Of a stretch of DNA of 64,000 bases, positions 32,050-40,832 are shown in pieces. The stretch comes from Enterobacter bugandensis (GTDB lineage: Bacteria; Pseudomonadota; Gammaproteobacteria; Enterobacterales; Enterobacteriaceae), in the NCBI RefSeq assembly GCF_900324475.1, contig NZ_LT992502.1:4092001-4156000 (forward strand). Reading direction: 5' to 3'. The translations under genes and the position numbers were made by a program. Numbering within the stretch: position 1 is the first letter of the stretch; each line of letters opens with the position of its first letter. A model generated the notes under the pieces. The model did no database searches. It was not told the DNA's origin and saw only the letters and a list, made by a program, of their open reading frames with translations.

Positions 32050-33084
32050 CATCAACGCAATACTCCCCACCATCACTCCGCTCAACGCCACCAGCCCCGC
32101 CGTCAGCCACAGCGCTTTCGCCGGGAAAGACTTACGCAGCATGATGAGCGACGGCAGGCTGATTGCCGGCAAGGTGATAAGCAGCGCCAGCGCCGGTGCG
32201 GTACCCATACCGGCCAGCATCATGGTCTGGACAATCGGAATTTCTGCCGCCGTGGGGATCACAAACAGGCAGCCTGCAACGGCCATCGCAATCACCCACA
32301 TCAGCGTGTTGTCGATTGCCCCATCCGCATGCGGGAAGAGCCAGACGCGCGCCGCGCCCAGAACCAGTACCGCCAGGATATAGACCGGAATGGTGCTCCA
32401 GAAAAGCTGCCACAACGCCTTACCCCAGCGAGTAAAGAAACCGCCCTGCGGTTCGCTGACGTCCAGTTCAACGGCTGCGGGTTCGACGGCAGTATCCTTC
32501 ACCAGTTTTTGTACCAGCGTCGCCACCACCAGCACCGTCAGCAGCCCGGCAACCAGACGGATAGCGGCAAAATGCCAGCCGAGCACAAAGCCCATAAACA
32601 CCAGCGTCGCCGGGTTGAGCAGCGGGTTCCCCATCCAGAATGCCAGCGCACCGCCCATGGATACGCGCTGGCGGCGCATACCCGCCGCTACCGGTGCGGC
32701 ACAGCAGGAGCACATCATGCCCGGCAGAGAGAAAATCGTCCCCAGCAGCGTGCCCTGAAAGCGCGGCTGCCCGAGTGTTTTCACCAGCCAGTTTCGCGGA
32801 ATAAGTACCTGAATCAGCGATCCCAGGATTACCCCTAAGACGGCAGCTTTCCACACCGCCAGGAAGTAGACCATGGCGTAATCCCATGCCGCCTTCAGCG
32901 GGCTGGCATCAGCCTGAGCGAGTATAGATTTACCGATGCTGTGCGTTTCGGCGGCGGTGAAGGCTTTGCCGTAGTACGGCTGCCATTTCACATACCAGAG
33001 GCCAATGATGACCACGAGAAAGAAGAGTGCGGGCTTCCACCATTGGACAGGTGTTGCCGCCTGAGATGAAGACTGACCAGTCAT
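32047..33084 (-). CDS. yraQ: Permease-family membrane protein YraQ
   Basis: Predicted 345 residues (E. coli 346), of the UPF0718/DUF318 permease family. About eight to nine hydrophobic segments are visible. The conserved stretch SLPGMMCSCCAAPVAAGMRRQRVSMGGALAFWMGNPLLNPATLVFMG carries a Cys-Ser-Cys-Cys motif found in members linked to metalloid or thiol export, but the substrate is unknown. It is 40 bp downstream of yraR on the same strand. Confidence 0.9.
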   Translation of the reverse strand: MTGQSSSQAATPVQWWKPALFFLVVIIGLWYVKWQPYYGKAFTAAETHSIGKSILAQADASPLKAAWDYAMVYFLAVWKAAVLGVILGSLIQVLIPRNWLVKTLGQPRFQGTLLGTIFSLPGMMCSCCAAPVAAGMRRQRVSMGGALAFWMGNPLLNPATLVFMGFVLGWHFAAIRLVAGLLTVLVVATLVQKLVKDTAVEPAAVELDVSEPQGGFFTRWGKALWQLFWSTIPVYILAVLVLGAARVWLFPHADGAIDNTLMWVIAMAVAGCLFVIPTAAEIPIVQTMMLAGMGTAPALALLITLPAISLPSLIMLRKSFPAKALWLTAGLVALSGVMVGSIALM

Positions 33085-33124
33085 AGCATTCCCCGGAGAG
33101 TGTTATTTAATAAGCCGGAGAAGT

Positions 33125-33769
33125 TTACGCCTCGCCCTGCGCGATTTCACGCAGTTTTGCCGAAGGGATGATATTGACGCCCTCCTGCGACGGTGCCAGC
33201 GCCTCTTTCAGCATCGCCTGCGCGACGTCCCGCGCCTCGATGGACTTCCAGTTACCCGGCAGGATACGAAACAGCGGGGCGAAGAAGGATTCGTTAAAAC
33301 GCCGTTCGTCGCGGTGGCCCATCAGCATGGAAGGCCGCACGATTGTCAGGCGCTCCCACTTCTGCGCAATCAGCGCCTCTTCCATTTTGCCCTTCACCTG
33401 ATTGTAAAAAAACGGTGAGCCGGTGCTGGCGCCGTGCGAGCTCACCACCAGGAAATGTTTTGCCCCCAACTTTTTCGCCGTCAGGGCGGTATCCACCACC
33501 AGCGTGTAGTCCGCATGGACGAACGCTTCTTTACTGCCCGCCTCACGCCGCGTCGTGCCCAGGCAGCAAAAGGCGATATCTATAGGATCCTGCACCTGCG
33601 CCAGCGCGTCGGTGAGCTGGGGATCGTGCGGGTTATAGACGCCGGTGATATCCAACAGCGGGCGGCGCGTCGGGGCGGCAATATAGTTGATATGCCGGTC
33701 CTGGATCAGCAACCGCAGCAGATGTCCACCCACCAGCCCGGTTGCGCCGGTAATCAGTACCTGACTCAT
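33125..33769 (-). CDS. yraR: NAD(P)-binding Rossmann-fold protein YraR
   Basis: Predicted 214 residues (E. coli 211). An atypical short-chain dehydrogenase with the N-terminal dinucleotide motif [18 protein letters not shown]. It has the oxidoreductase HTATIP2-like (TIP30) layout, and lacks a clear Tyr-x-x-x-Lys catalytic pair except [12 protein letters not shown] near residue 125. Substrate unknown. The ATG reading MSQVLITG was preferred over a start 17 codons upstream because the dinucleotide motif should begin the protein. Confidence 0.88.
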   Translation of the reverse strand: MSQVLITGATGLVGGHLLRLLIQDRHINYIAAPTRRPLLDITGVYNPHDPQLTDALAQVQDPIDIAFCCLGTTRREAGSKEAFVHADYTLVVDTALTAKKLGAKHFLVVSSHGASTGSPFFYNQVKGKMEEALIAQKWERLTIVRPSMLMGHRDERRFNESFFAPLFRILPGNWKSIEARDVAQAMLKEALAPSQEGVNIIPSAKLREIAQGEA

Positions 33770-33897
33770 CTTATCCCCTTTACAGAATTGTCCGTTTGCG
33801 ATCTGGACCTGCTCTACCACACTTAAAAGTCTGTTACCGGTAAGTATTTACCACAAACGGGAAAAAAACAGTCTGAAGCGAAAACAACGGAGGAAGC

Positions 33898-34416
33898 ATG
33901 GGTAAAAAAATCGCAGTCTTGATTACCGACGAGTTTGAAGATTCAGAATTTACGTCACCAGCTGAGGCATTCCGCAAGGCGGGCCACGAGGTCATCACCA
34001 TTGAGAAAGAAGCGGGTAAAACCGTGAAGGGCCACAAGGGCGAAGCCAGCGTGACCATCGACGAGTCCATCGATAACGTCAGCCCGTCAGATTTCGACGC
34101 CCTGCTGTTACCGGGCGGCCATTCACCAGATTCCCTGCGCGGGGACGAGCGTTTCGTCACCTTTACCCGTGACTTCGTCGGCACCGGCAAGCCGGTCTTT
34201 GCCATCTGCCACGGCCCGCAGCTGCTGATCAGCGCTGAAGTGGTCCGCGGGCGTAAGCTTACGGCGGTGAAACCGATCGTTATCGATCTGAAAAACGCAG
34301 GCGCCGAGTTTTACGATCAGGAGGTGGTCAACGATAACGACCAGCTGATCACCAGCCGGACCCCGGACGATCTCCCGGCGTTTAACCGCGAAGCGCTACG
34401 CCTGCTCGGCGCGTAG
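33898..34416 (+). CDS. yhbO: DJ-1/PfpI-family stress protein YhbO
   Basis: Predicted 172 residues, the E. coli length. The nucleophile elbow [10 protein letters not shown] carries Cys104, followed by His105, and a family glutamate lies near residue 13. The E. coli protein protects against several stresses and was reported as a glyoxalase or protein deglycase; the physiological reaction is disputed. A GGAGGAAGC ribosome-binding site precedes the ATG. The 3' end overlaps convergent yhbP by 21 bp. Confidence 0.93.
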   Translation: MGKKIAVLITDEFEDSEFTSPAEAFRKAGHEVITIEKEAGKTVKGHKGEASVTIDESIDNVSPSDFDALLLPGGHSPDSLRGDERFVTFTRDFVGTGKPVFAICHGPQLLISAEVVRGRKLTAVKPIVIDLKNAGAEFYDQEVVNDNDQLITSRTPDDLPAFNREALRLLGA

Positions 34417-34830
34417 CCAGTGAAGCTTTTTGCCAAAGCCCAGGGTGTTGTCGGTAAATTTCAGCTCATCAACGCGGATTTCCCACACCGGGGCTTTTAG
34501 CGCAGCAGCAACCGGGAAGCGGCGCGTGTAGCGTTTACGCTGTGCGTCGCTTTCTTCACCTTCCAGACGACGAATTTCGCCTTTGAACTGCACGCCGCGG
34601 ATCAGCGCGACGGTTTTGGGCTGGCCGTTGACCGTGCCCGCCACTTTTGCCTGCTGGCCGGTCATCTGGGCATGCCGCGTTTTGTCCTCACTCATGACGT
34701 AAAAAGCGACGCGTTCAGGATCGTAGTAGTAAAAGGCGTTGGCGCACCACATTTCGCCCTCGCTATATACGCACCAGGTCACGACGTGCTGCTTTGCCAG
34801 CCAGCGGTTAATGGCGGCCAGTGTTTCCAT
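34396..34830 (-). CDS. yhbP: Flavin-binding-split-barrel protein YhbP
   Basis: Predicted 144 residues (E. coli 147), UPF0306, with a pyridoxamine-oxidase-like split barrel. Recognisable stretches are [23 protein letters not shown] and [16 protein letters not shown]. Ligand and role are unknown. The C-terminal 7 codons overlap the end of yhbO on the opposite strand, an arrangement that leaves no room for a terminator between the genes. Confidence 0.88.
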   Translation of the reverse strand: METLAAINRWLAKQHVVTWCVYSEGEMWCANAFYYYDPERVAFYVMSEDKTRHAQMTGQQAKVAGTVNGQPKTVALIRGVQFKGEIRRLEGEESDAQRKRYTRRFPVAAALKAPVWEIRVDELKFTDNTLGFGKKLHWLRAEQA

Positions 34831-34886
34831 TTTCGTTCTCTCTCATGCTATGGTGCGTTCACCTTAACATACTGAATCTGTTTACC

Positions 34887-35174
34887 GTGTGCTGGTTTCT
34901 CTATCTTGTCCGAACCGCTGATAACGCACTCTACACCGGGATCACCACCGATGTGGCGCGGCGTTTTTTACAACATCAAACGGGGAAAGGGGCAAAAGCG
35001 CTGCGGGGGAAAGGCGAACTGCAGCTGGCTTTTTCTGCCGCCGTGGGGGACAGATCGCTGGCACTCAGGCTGGAGTACCGTATTAAGCAGCTAACGAAGC
35101 GCCAGAAGGAGCGCCTCGTGACCGGAGACGGCTCCTTTGAGGCGCTACGCGAGAGCCTGATTAAAAGCGATTAA
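34887..35174 (+). CDS. yhbQ: GIY-YIG domain protein YhbQ
   Basis: Predicted 95 residues from a GTG start at 34887 (E. coli 100). The GIY-YIG core is visible as [29 protein letters not shown], followed by [16 protein letters not shown]. The family includes nucleases, and DNA-damage-related activity has been suggested for YhbQ. The open frame continues upstream, but without a plausible ribosome-binding site or conserved sequence, so the start is uncertain. The 3' end overlaps convergent yhbS by 14 bp. Confidence 0.85.
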   Translation: MCWFLYLVRTADNALYTGITTDVARRFLQHQTGKGAKALRGKGELQLAFSAAVGDRSLALRLEYRIKQLTKRQKERLVTGDGSFEALRESLIKSD

Positions 35175-35664
35175 AATGGTCGTGGTAGTCCACCAGACCA
35201 TTTACGCCGTTCAGGGCATCATCCGCCAGGCGATGCACCTGGAAGGCGGATTCGGTACCTGGCCAGCGGCAGCGAAGATCGTAATGCGCGGCCTGCTCGA
35301 AGCCTAAACGGCCATAGAACGCCGGATCGCCCAGCGTGACCACGGCGGCATAACCAAACTCATTCAGCGAGTCCAGCCCTTCATAGACCAGCTGGCGCGC
35401 CAGGCCCTGCCCGCGGTAGTTTTCATCTACCGCCAGCGGTGCCATGCCCACCCACTGAAGATCTTCACCCTGAACGATCACCGGGCTGAAGGCAACATAG
35501 CCGACAACCTGACCTTCGTCATCGGTGGCAACCAGCCCCAGCGTGATCAGGCCGTCTTCACGGAGATCGTGGACCAGTTGGGCTTCCGCATCGCTCTCAA
35601 AAGCGCGGCGTAATAACGCATCGATACCCGGTGCATCAATCCCTATTTCGACTCGAATCAGCAT
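35161..35664 (-). CDS. yhbS: GNAT-family N-acetyltransferase YhbS
   Basis: Predicted 167 residues, the E. coli length. The acetyl-CoA-binding motif A is visible in [25 protein letters not shown] (R/Q-x-x-G-x-G/A). The acceptor is not known with certainty. It overlaps the end of ubiT by seven bases, so the two are translationally coupled. It overlaps convergent yhbQ at its own 3' end. Confidence 0.9.
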   Translation of the reverse strand: MLIRVEIGIDAPGIDALLRRAFESDAEAQLVHDLREDGLITLGLVATDDEGQVVGYVAFSPVIVQGEDLQWVGMAPLAVDENYRGQGLARQLVYEGLDSLNEFGYAAVVTLGDPAFYGRLGFEQAAHYDLRCRWPGTESAFQVHRLADDALNGVNGLVDYHDHFNRF

Positions 35665-36182
35665 GGCTCACCTACTGAAGTGTGTTTACTGTCCGGCGGG
35701 GATTTCAGCCCCGCCTCAACAAAATCTGCCATTTGCATCAACATCACGCGCAGCGCTTTCGGCATCTGCTCCAGCTCAATGGCATCCATTAAATTCTTAA
35801 CGTATAGGCCAAGCTCCGTGTCGCCCTCAATCACCAGACGGCGCTGGAAGAAGAGTGTGTCCGGGTCCTGCTTACGCGCGGCAATCATCAGCAGGTCGCT
35901 GGCGTTGGCGCTAAAGCTCACGTCCGCCTCGGCAGACTCACGAACGATCAGCTGGTCGTTCTCTACGGAGGTAAACCAGCGCAGCCCGATGTCACGCACC
36001 TCAATGCTTAACCAGCGCCCTTCCAGAAACTCCAGCTCGCCATCCTGCAGCGCCTGACGGAACTGCCAGCTCAGAACCTGCTCCAGCACCTGGCGTTTAA
36101 GCGCGAACGGCGCCAGCCTGACCGGCACGCTCAGCATTGATGGACCGAATTGTACGAGACGTGAACGCAGTTTATCCAGCAC
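35658..36182 (-). CDS. ubiT: O2-independent ubiquinone factor UbiT (SCP2 domain)
   Basis: Predicted 174 residues, as in E. coli UbiT. The SCP2 lipid-carrier domain includes ELEFLEGRWLSIEVRDIGLRWFTS. With UbiU and UbiV, UbiT makes ubiquinone without oxygen, probably by binding the hydrophobic intermediates. The start is a GTG at 36182; the resulting MLDKLRSRL matches the family N-terminus. It is divergent from ubiUV with 211 bp between, which should hold control sites for the anaerobic pathway; none could be called with confidence. Confidence 0.93.
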   Translation of the reverse strand: MLDKLRSRLVQFGPSMLSVPVRLAPFALKRQVLEQVLSWQFRQALQDGELEFLEGRWLSIEVRDIGLRWFTSVENDQLIVRESAEADVSFSANASDLLMIAARKQDPDTLFFQRRLVIEGDTELGLYVKNLMDAIELEQMPKALRVMLMQMADFVEAGLKSPPDSKHTSVGEPC

Positions 36183-36393
36183 GAGCTTTACTCCCTGATA
36201 GCTATAGTCCCGCTATTTTGCCACATCCGTTCCAGAACATAGCGGCGTAAATCAACAAACCATCGTCGGACGTACCCCATTATTGGTGCCATCAATACGC
36301 CATTAGCTGCCTTAAATCAAAAATTGTCGCGTATGGGTTAATTAAAATCCCAGCTCGTTAACAATTTTGCTATCGACTACATCAGGATAATTT

Positions 36394-37389
36394 ATGGAGC
36401 TGCTCTGCCCTGCCGGAAACCTTCCGGCGCTTAAGGCGGCCATCGAGAATGGGGCCGATGCGGTCTATATCGGGCTGAAAGATGACACCAACGCCCGCCA
36501 TTTTGCTGGCCTTAACTTTACGGAGAAAAAGCTTCAGGAAGCCGTTAACTTCGTTCATCAGCACCGCCGCAAGCTGCATATTGCCATCAACACGTTTGCC
36601 CATCCTGACGGTTACGCCCGCTGGCAGCGCGCGGTGGACATGGCAGCACAGCTGGGCGCCGATGCGTTAATCCTGGCCGACCTCGCCATGCTTGAGTATG
36701 CGGCAGAACGCTATCCGCATATTGAGCGCCACGTCTCTGTTCAGGCATCTGCCACCAACGAAGAGGCGGTGCGTTTTTACCATCAACACTTTGACGTCGC
36801 TCGCGTGGTGCTGCCGCGCGTGCTCTCTATTCATCAGGTTAAGCAACTCGCGCGCGTCACGCCAGTGCCGCTGGAGGTTTTTGCCTTTGGTAGTCTGTGC
36901 ATCATGGCCGAAGGCCGTTGCTATCTTTCTTCTTACTTAACCGGTGAATCGCCGAATACCGTCGGGGCCTGCTCCCCTGCCCGCTTCGTCCGCTGGCAGC
37001 AGACCCCGCAGGGGCTGGAGTCGCGTCTGAATGAAGTTCTGATCGACCGCTATCAGGACGGTGAAAACGCGGGTTATCCGACGCTGTGCAAAGGCCGCTA
37101 CCTGGTCGACGGCGAGCGCTACCACGCGCTGGAAGAGCCCACCAGCCTTAACACGCTGGAGCTGCTGCCGGAGCTGCTGGCCGCCAATATTGCCTCGGTG
37201 AAAATTGAAGGTCGCCAGCGCAGTCCGGCCTATGTGAGCCAGGTGGCGAAAGTGTGGCGTCAGGCCATTGACCGCTGCATGGCGGACCCGCAGAACTACG
37301 CCCCACAGGCGGCGTGGATGGAGACGCTCGGATCGATGTCCGAAGGAACGCAAACCACGCTGGGCGCGTATCACCGTAAATGGCAGTGA
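36394..37389 (+). CDS. ubiU: O2-independent ubiquinone hydroxylase subunit UbiU
   Basis: Predicted 331 residues, a U32-peptidase-family protein that binds a [4Fe-4S] cluster in a complex with UbiV and uses prephenate as oxygen donor for anaerobic ring hydroxylation. The expected cluster cysteines are visible: Cys169 and Cys176 in GSLCIMAEGRC, Cys193 in VGACSPARF, and a fourth in YPTLCKGRY near residue 232. It begins MELLCPAGNLPALKAAIENGADAVYIGL, a TIM-barrel opening. The gene is seven bases ahead of ubiV. Confidence 0.95.
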   Translation: MELLCPAGNLPALKAAIENGADAVYIGLKDDTNARHFAGLNFTEKKLQEAVNFVHQHRRKLHIAINTFAHPDGYARWQRAVDMAAQLGADALILADLAMLEYAAERYPHIERHVSVQASATNEEAVRFYHQHFDVARVVLPRVLSIHQVKQLARVTPVPLEVFAFGSLCIMAEGRCYLSSYLTGESPNTVGACSPARFVRWQQTPQGLESRLNEVLIDRYQDGENAGYPTLCKGRYLVDGERYHALEEPTSLNTLELLPELLAANIASVKIEGRQRSPAYVSQVAKVWRQAIDRCMADPQNYAPQAAWMETLGSMSEGTQTTLGAYHRKWQ

Positions 37390-37396
37390 GATAACC

Positions 37397-38275
37397 ATGA
37401 AATATTCATTAGGGCCGGTGCTCTACTACTGGCCAAAAGAGACGCTGGAAGATTTTTACCAACAAGCCGCCACCAGCAGCGCCGATGTGATTTACCTCGG
37501 TGAAGCGGTGTGCAGCAAACGCCGCGCCACCAAAGTGGGCGACTGGCTGGAGATGGCGAAAAGCCTGGCCGGGAGCGGCAAGCAGGTGGTGCTGTCAACG
37601 CTCGCGCTGGTGCAGGCTTCGTCCGAACTGGGCGAGCTGAAGCGCTACGTCGAAAACGGTGAGTTTCTGCTGGAAGCGAGCGACCTGGGGGTAGTGAACA
37701 TGTGCGCCGAACGCAGGCTGCCGTTTGTCGCAGGCCATGCGCTGAACTGCTATAACGCCGTCACCCTGCGCCTGCTGCTCAAACAGGGAATGACCCGCTG
37801 GTGCATGCCGGTGGAGCTCTCCCGTGACTGGCTGGCAAACCTGCTGAATCAGTGCGACGAGCTGGGCATTCGCCATCAGTTCGAAGTGGAAGTGCTGAGC
37901 TACGGTCATCTGCCGCTGGCCTACTCTGCCCGCTGCTTCACCGCGCGATCGGAAGACCGCCCGAAAGATGAATGTGAAACCTGCTGCATCAAGTACCCGA
38001 ACGGGCGCAGCATGCTGTCGCAGGAGAACCAGCAGGTGTTTGTCCTGAACGGCATTCAGACCATGAGCGGTTACGTCTATAACCTCGGCAACGAGCTGGC
38101 GTCGATGGACGGGCTGGTGGACATGGTGCGCCTGTCGCCGCTGGATACCAGCGTTTTCGCGATGCTGGACGCCTTCCGCGCTAACGAAAACGGCGCGTCG
38201 CCGCTGCCGCTGGCGGCAAACAGCGACTGCAACGGTTACTGGAAACGTCTGGCCGGGCTGGAACTTCAGGCCTAA
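37397..38275 (+). CDS. ubiV: O2-independent ubiquinone hydroxylase subunit UbiV
   Basis: Predicted 292 residues. The U32-family partner of UbiU, also with a [4Fe-4S] site: Cys39 in YLGEAVCSKRR, and the later cysteines in ARCFTARSEDRPKDECETCC. The ATG at 37397 was chosen over a longer frame inside ubiU because it gives the family N-terminus MKYSLGPVLYYWPKETLEDFY. It is co-transcribed with ubiU. Together with ubiT across the divergent promoter, the full anaerobic ubiquinone set is present. Confidence 0.95.
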   Translation: MKYSLGPVLYYWPKETLEDFYQQAATSSADVIYLGEAVCSKRRATKVGDWLEMAKSLAGSGKQVVLSTLALVQASSELGELKRYVENGEFLLEASDLGVVNMCAERRLPFVAGHALNCYNAVTLRLLLKQGMTRWCMPVELSRDWLANLLNQCDELGIRHQFEVEVLSYGHLPLAYSARCFTARSEDRPKDECETCCIKYPNGRSMLSQENQQVFVLNGIQTMSGYVYNLGNELASMDGLVDMVRLSPLDTSVFAMLDAFRANENGASPLPLAANSDCNGYWKRLAGLELQA

Positions 38276-38353
38276 AAAAGGCTCACTTTGTTAACAACGG
38301 TTATCATTTTTTAATGCAGTATTAAAGATTGACCGTCGACAAAGTGAGCTGTT

Positions 38354-39361
38354 ATGACTGACAAAACCATTCCGTTTTCGGTGCTGGATCTGGCGCCGAT
38401 CCCACAAGGCTCCTCGGCAAGAGAAGCCTTCACGCACTCTCTCGATCTGGCTCAGCTGGCCGAAAAGCGTGGCTATCACCGCTACTGGCTGGCAGAACAT
38501 CACAACATGGTCGGCATTGCCAGCGCCGCTACATCGGTGCTGATTGGCTACCTGGCAGCGAATACCACCACTTTGCACCTTGGCTCCGGTGGCGTGATGC
38601 TGCCGAACCACGCCCCGCTGGTGATAGCCGAGCAGTTCGGGACGCTGAACACCCTCTATCCGGGCCGTATTGACCTGGGGCTTGGCCGCGCGCCAGGCAG
38701 CGACCAGCCGACCATGCGCGCCCTGCGCCGCCATATGAGCGGCGATATCGATAACTTCCCGCGCGACGTGGCGGAACTGGTGGACTGGTTCGACGCGCGC
38801 GATCCGAACCCGCACGTGCGCCCGGTGCCGGGCTATGGCGAGAAGATCCCGGTGTGGCTGTTAGGCTCGAGCCTGTATAGCGCGCAGCTCGCCGCGCAGC
38901 TGGGGCTGCCGTTCGCGTTCGCCTCCCACTTCGCGCCGGATATGCTGCATCAGGCGCTGCACCTCTACCGTACGAACTTCAAACCGTCCGAGCGTCTGGA
39001 GAAGCCGTACGCGATGGTGTGTATCAACATCATTGCCGCTGACAGCAATCGCGACGCGGAATTCCTGTTTACCTCTATGCAGCAGGCGTTTGTGAAGCTG
39101 CGCCGCGGTGAGACGGGCCAGTTGCCGCCTCCGGTGGAAAATATGCATCAGCTGTGGTCGGCCTCCGAGCAGTATGGCGTGCAGCAGGCGTTGAGCATGT
39201 CGCTGGTGGGTGATAAGGCAAAAGTGCGTCACGGGCTGGAAGCAGTGCTGCGTGAAACGCAGGCGGATGAAATTATGGTCAACGGCCAGATTTTCGATCA
39301 CCAGGCGCGTTTACATTCGTTTGACCTGGCGATGCAGGTGAAAGAAGAATTGGTGGGGTAG
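38354..39361 (+). CDS. yhbW: Luciferase-like flavin monooxygenase YhbW
   Basis: Predicted 335 residues, the E. coli length. It belongs to the bacterial luciferase-like TIM-barrel family. Recognisable stretches are [42 protein letters not shown] and [17 protein letters not shown]. It presumably binds FMN, with no known substrate. It lies 78 bp after ubiV and may share or overlap its transcript. REP units follow the stop. Confidence 0.92.
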   Translation: MTDKTIPFSVLDLAPIPQGSSAREAFTHSLDLAQLAEKRGYHRYWLAEHHNMVGIASAATSVLIGYLAANTTTLHLGSGGVMLPNHAPLVIAEQFGTLNTLYPGRIDLGLGRAPGSDQPTMRALRRHMSGDIDNFPRDVAELVDWFDARDPNPHVRPVPGYGEKIPVWLLGSSLYSAQLAAQLGLPFAFASHFAPDMLHQALHLYRTNFKPSERLEKPYAMVCINIIAADSNRDAEFLFTSMQQAFVKLRRGETGQLPPPVENMHQLWSASEQYGVQQALSMSLVGDKAKVRHGLEAVLRETQADEIMVNGQIFDHQARLHSFDLAMQVKEELVG

Positions 39362-39366
39362 TTTTT

Positions 39367-39440
39367 TGCCGGATGGCGGCTTCGCCTTATCCGGCCTACG
39401 CGGTCCCTGTAGGCCCGGTGAGTGTAGCGCCACCGGGCAA
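39367..39440. repeat. Pair of REP units (BIME-like) between yhbW and mtr
   Basis: GCCGGATGGCGGC-TTCGCC-TTATCCGGC is a textbook REP palindrome. A second, CCCGGTGAGTGTAGCGCCACCGGG-type unit follows about 20 bp later. The pair separates convergent genes. Confidence 0.9.
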
Positions 39441-39445
39441 TGTGT

Positions 39446-40690
39446 TTACTGGTACACAGGCAACAGGTTAAAGCTCGACAGCACGTGAACCAGCGCGTTA
39501 CCCACCCCAAATACCAGGATCAGCGCAATCATCGGTTTACCGCCCCAGACGCGGAATTTCGGGCTGCCGAAGCGTTTACGTGATTTACGTGCCAGCAGCG
39601 CTGGCACAATCGCCGCCCAGATGGTGGCCGCCAGCCCTGCATAGCCGATGGCATAGAGGAACCCGTTCGGCCACAGCAGACCGCCGACAATCGGCGGCAG
39701 GAAGGTCAGCAGCGCCGTCTTGAAACGCCCCATCGCAGAATCGTCAAAGCCAAACAGATCCGCCAGGTAGTCAAACAGGCCCAGCGTCACACCGAGGAAT
39801 GAACTCGCCACCGCAAAGTTGGAGAAGACCACCAGCAGCAGATCCAGACTGCGGCTGTTCAGTACGCCGCTCAGCGCCTGCACCAACACGTCAATGTTAC
39901 CGCCCTTTTGCGCAATGCCGATAAACTCCGGGCGCGGGATGTTGCCCATTGTCCCCAGCAGCCAAATCACATACAGCCCAAGCGCCAGCAGCGTGCCGTA
40001 GACCAGGCACTTCACGATGGTGCGCGGATCCTTGCCGTAGTACTTCATCAGGCTCGGCACGTTGCCGTGGTAGCCGAACGACGCCAGACAGAACGGCAGG
40101 GTCATTAGCAGATACGGCGTGTAGGAGGTATTAACTTCCGCAACGTTAAACAGCGTGGCGGGCGTAACGTGCCCCAGCAGGCTGCCGAAGGTCAGGAAGA
40201 AGGTGATGACCTTCGCGCCCAGCACAATCGCCGTCATGCGGCTCACCGCTTTGGTGCTCATCCAGACGATGAACGCCACGCCCATCGCAAAGAAGAGTCC
40301 CGCCAGACGCGCCGGAACGTTCAGCGACATCTCCGAAAAGGTGTGATGCAGAATCGAGCCGCTTGCTGAGATGTACGCGTAGGTCAGGATGTAGAGCACA
40401 AATGCGATGGAAAGGCCGTTCACCAGGTTCCAGCCTTTGCCCAGCAGATCTTTGGTGATGGTGTCGAAGCTGGAGCCAATGCGGTAGTTCAGGTTCGCTT
40501 CAAGGATCATCAGGCCGGAATGCAGCATGCAGAACCAGGTGAACACCAGCGCGGCCAGCGACCAGAAGAACCACGCACCGGACATGACCACGGGCAGGGA
40601 AAACATCCCGGCACCTATAATGGTTCCGCCGATGATCACCACGCCGCCAAGCAGCGAAGGTGACGTTTGGGTGGTGGTTAGTGTCGCCAT
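39446..40690 (-). CDS. mtr: High-affinity tryptophan:H+ symporter Mtr
   Basis: Predicted 414 residues, the E. coli length, with eleven membrane segments of the HAAAP family. The signature [33 protein letters not shown] opens the protein. It imports tryptophan (and indole) with protons. The ATG at 40690 was chosen over a start 24 codons upstream since it matches the family and leaves the promoter intact. A TrpR operator overlapping the -35 region is visible upstream. Confidence 0.96.
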   Translation of the reverse strand: MATLTTTQTSPSLLGGVVIIGGTIIGAGMFSLPVVMSGAWFFWSLAALVFTWFCMLHSGLMILEANLNYRIGSSFDTITKDLLGKGWNLVNGLSIAFVLYILTYAYISASGSILHHTFSEMSLNVPARLAGLFFAMGVAFIVWMSTKAVSRMTAIVLGAKVITFFLTFGSLLGHVTPATLFNVAEVNTSYTPYLLMTLPFCLASFGYHGNVPSLMKYYGKDPRTIVKCLVYGTLLALGLYVIWLLGTMGNIPRPEFIGIAQKGGNIDVLVQALSGVLNSRSLDLLLVVFSNFAVASSFLGVTLGLFDYLADLFGFDDSAMGRFKTALLTFLPPIVGGLLWPNGFLYAIGYAGLAATIWAAIVPALLARKSRKRFGSPKFRVWGGKPMIALILVFGVGNALVHVLSSFNLLPVYQ

Positions 40691-40724
40691 ACAGCCTTTT
40701 CTCCAGTTAATCATGCGGTTCTGC

Positions 40725-40760
40725 ATTTTAGTGTGATGCACTGTACCAGTACAAGAGTAC
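40725..40760 (-). promoter_or_regulatory. mtr promoter with TrpR operator
   Basis: On the minus strand GTACTCTTGTACTGGTAC (40743-40760) matches 13 of 18 positions of the TrpR consensus palindrome. It covers the -35 element TTGTAC (40749-40754). A -10 TAAAAT lies at 40725-40730 after an 18-bp spacer. This is the layout known for E. coli mtr, which TrpR represses with tryptophan. TyrR boxes, known in E. coli, were not confidently found. Confidence 0.85.
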
Positions 40761-40770
40761 AAAGGGAATA

Positions 40771-40800
40771 AAAAAAGCCCCGATAGCGTGTATCGGGGCT
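40771..40800 (-). terminator. Intrinsic terminator of deaD
   Basis: A perfect 10-bp stem AGCCCCGATA/TATCGGGGCT with a five-base loop is followed on the minus strand by at least six T residues. It lies just after deaD and before the mtr promoter. Confidence 0.95.
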
Positions 40801-40832
40801 GTATATTTTACTTTACGTCAGAAGCGAAAGGC

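Noticed and set aside
36183-36393. FNR site between ubiT and ubiU
   Set aside because: Only the ATCAA half is present near 36320; the other half matches two of five positions.
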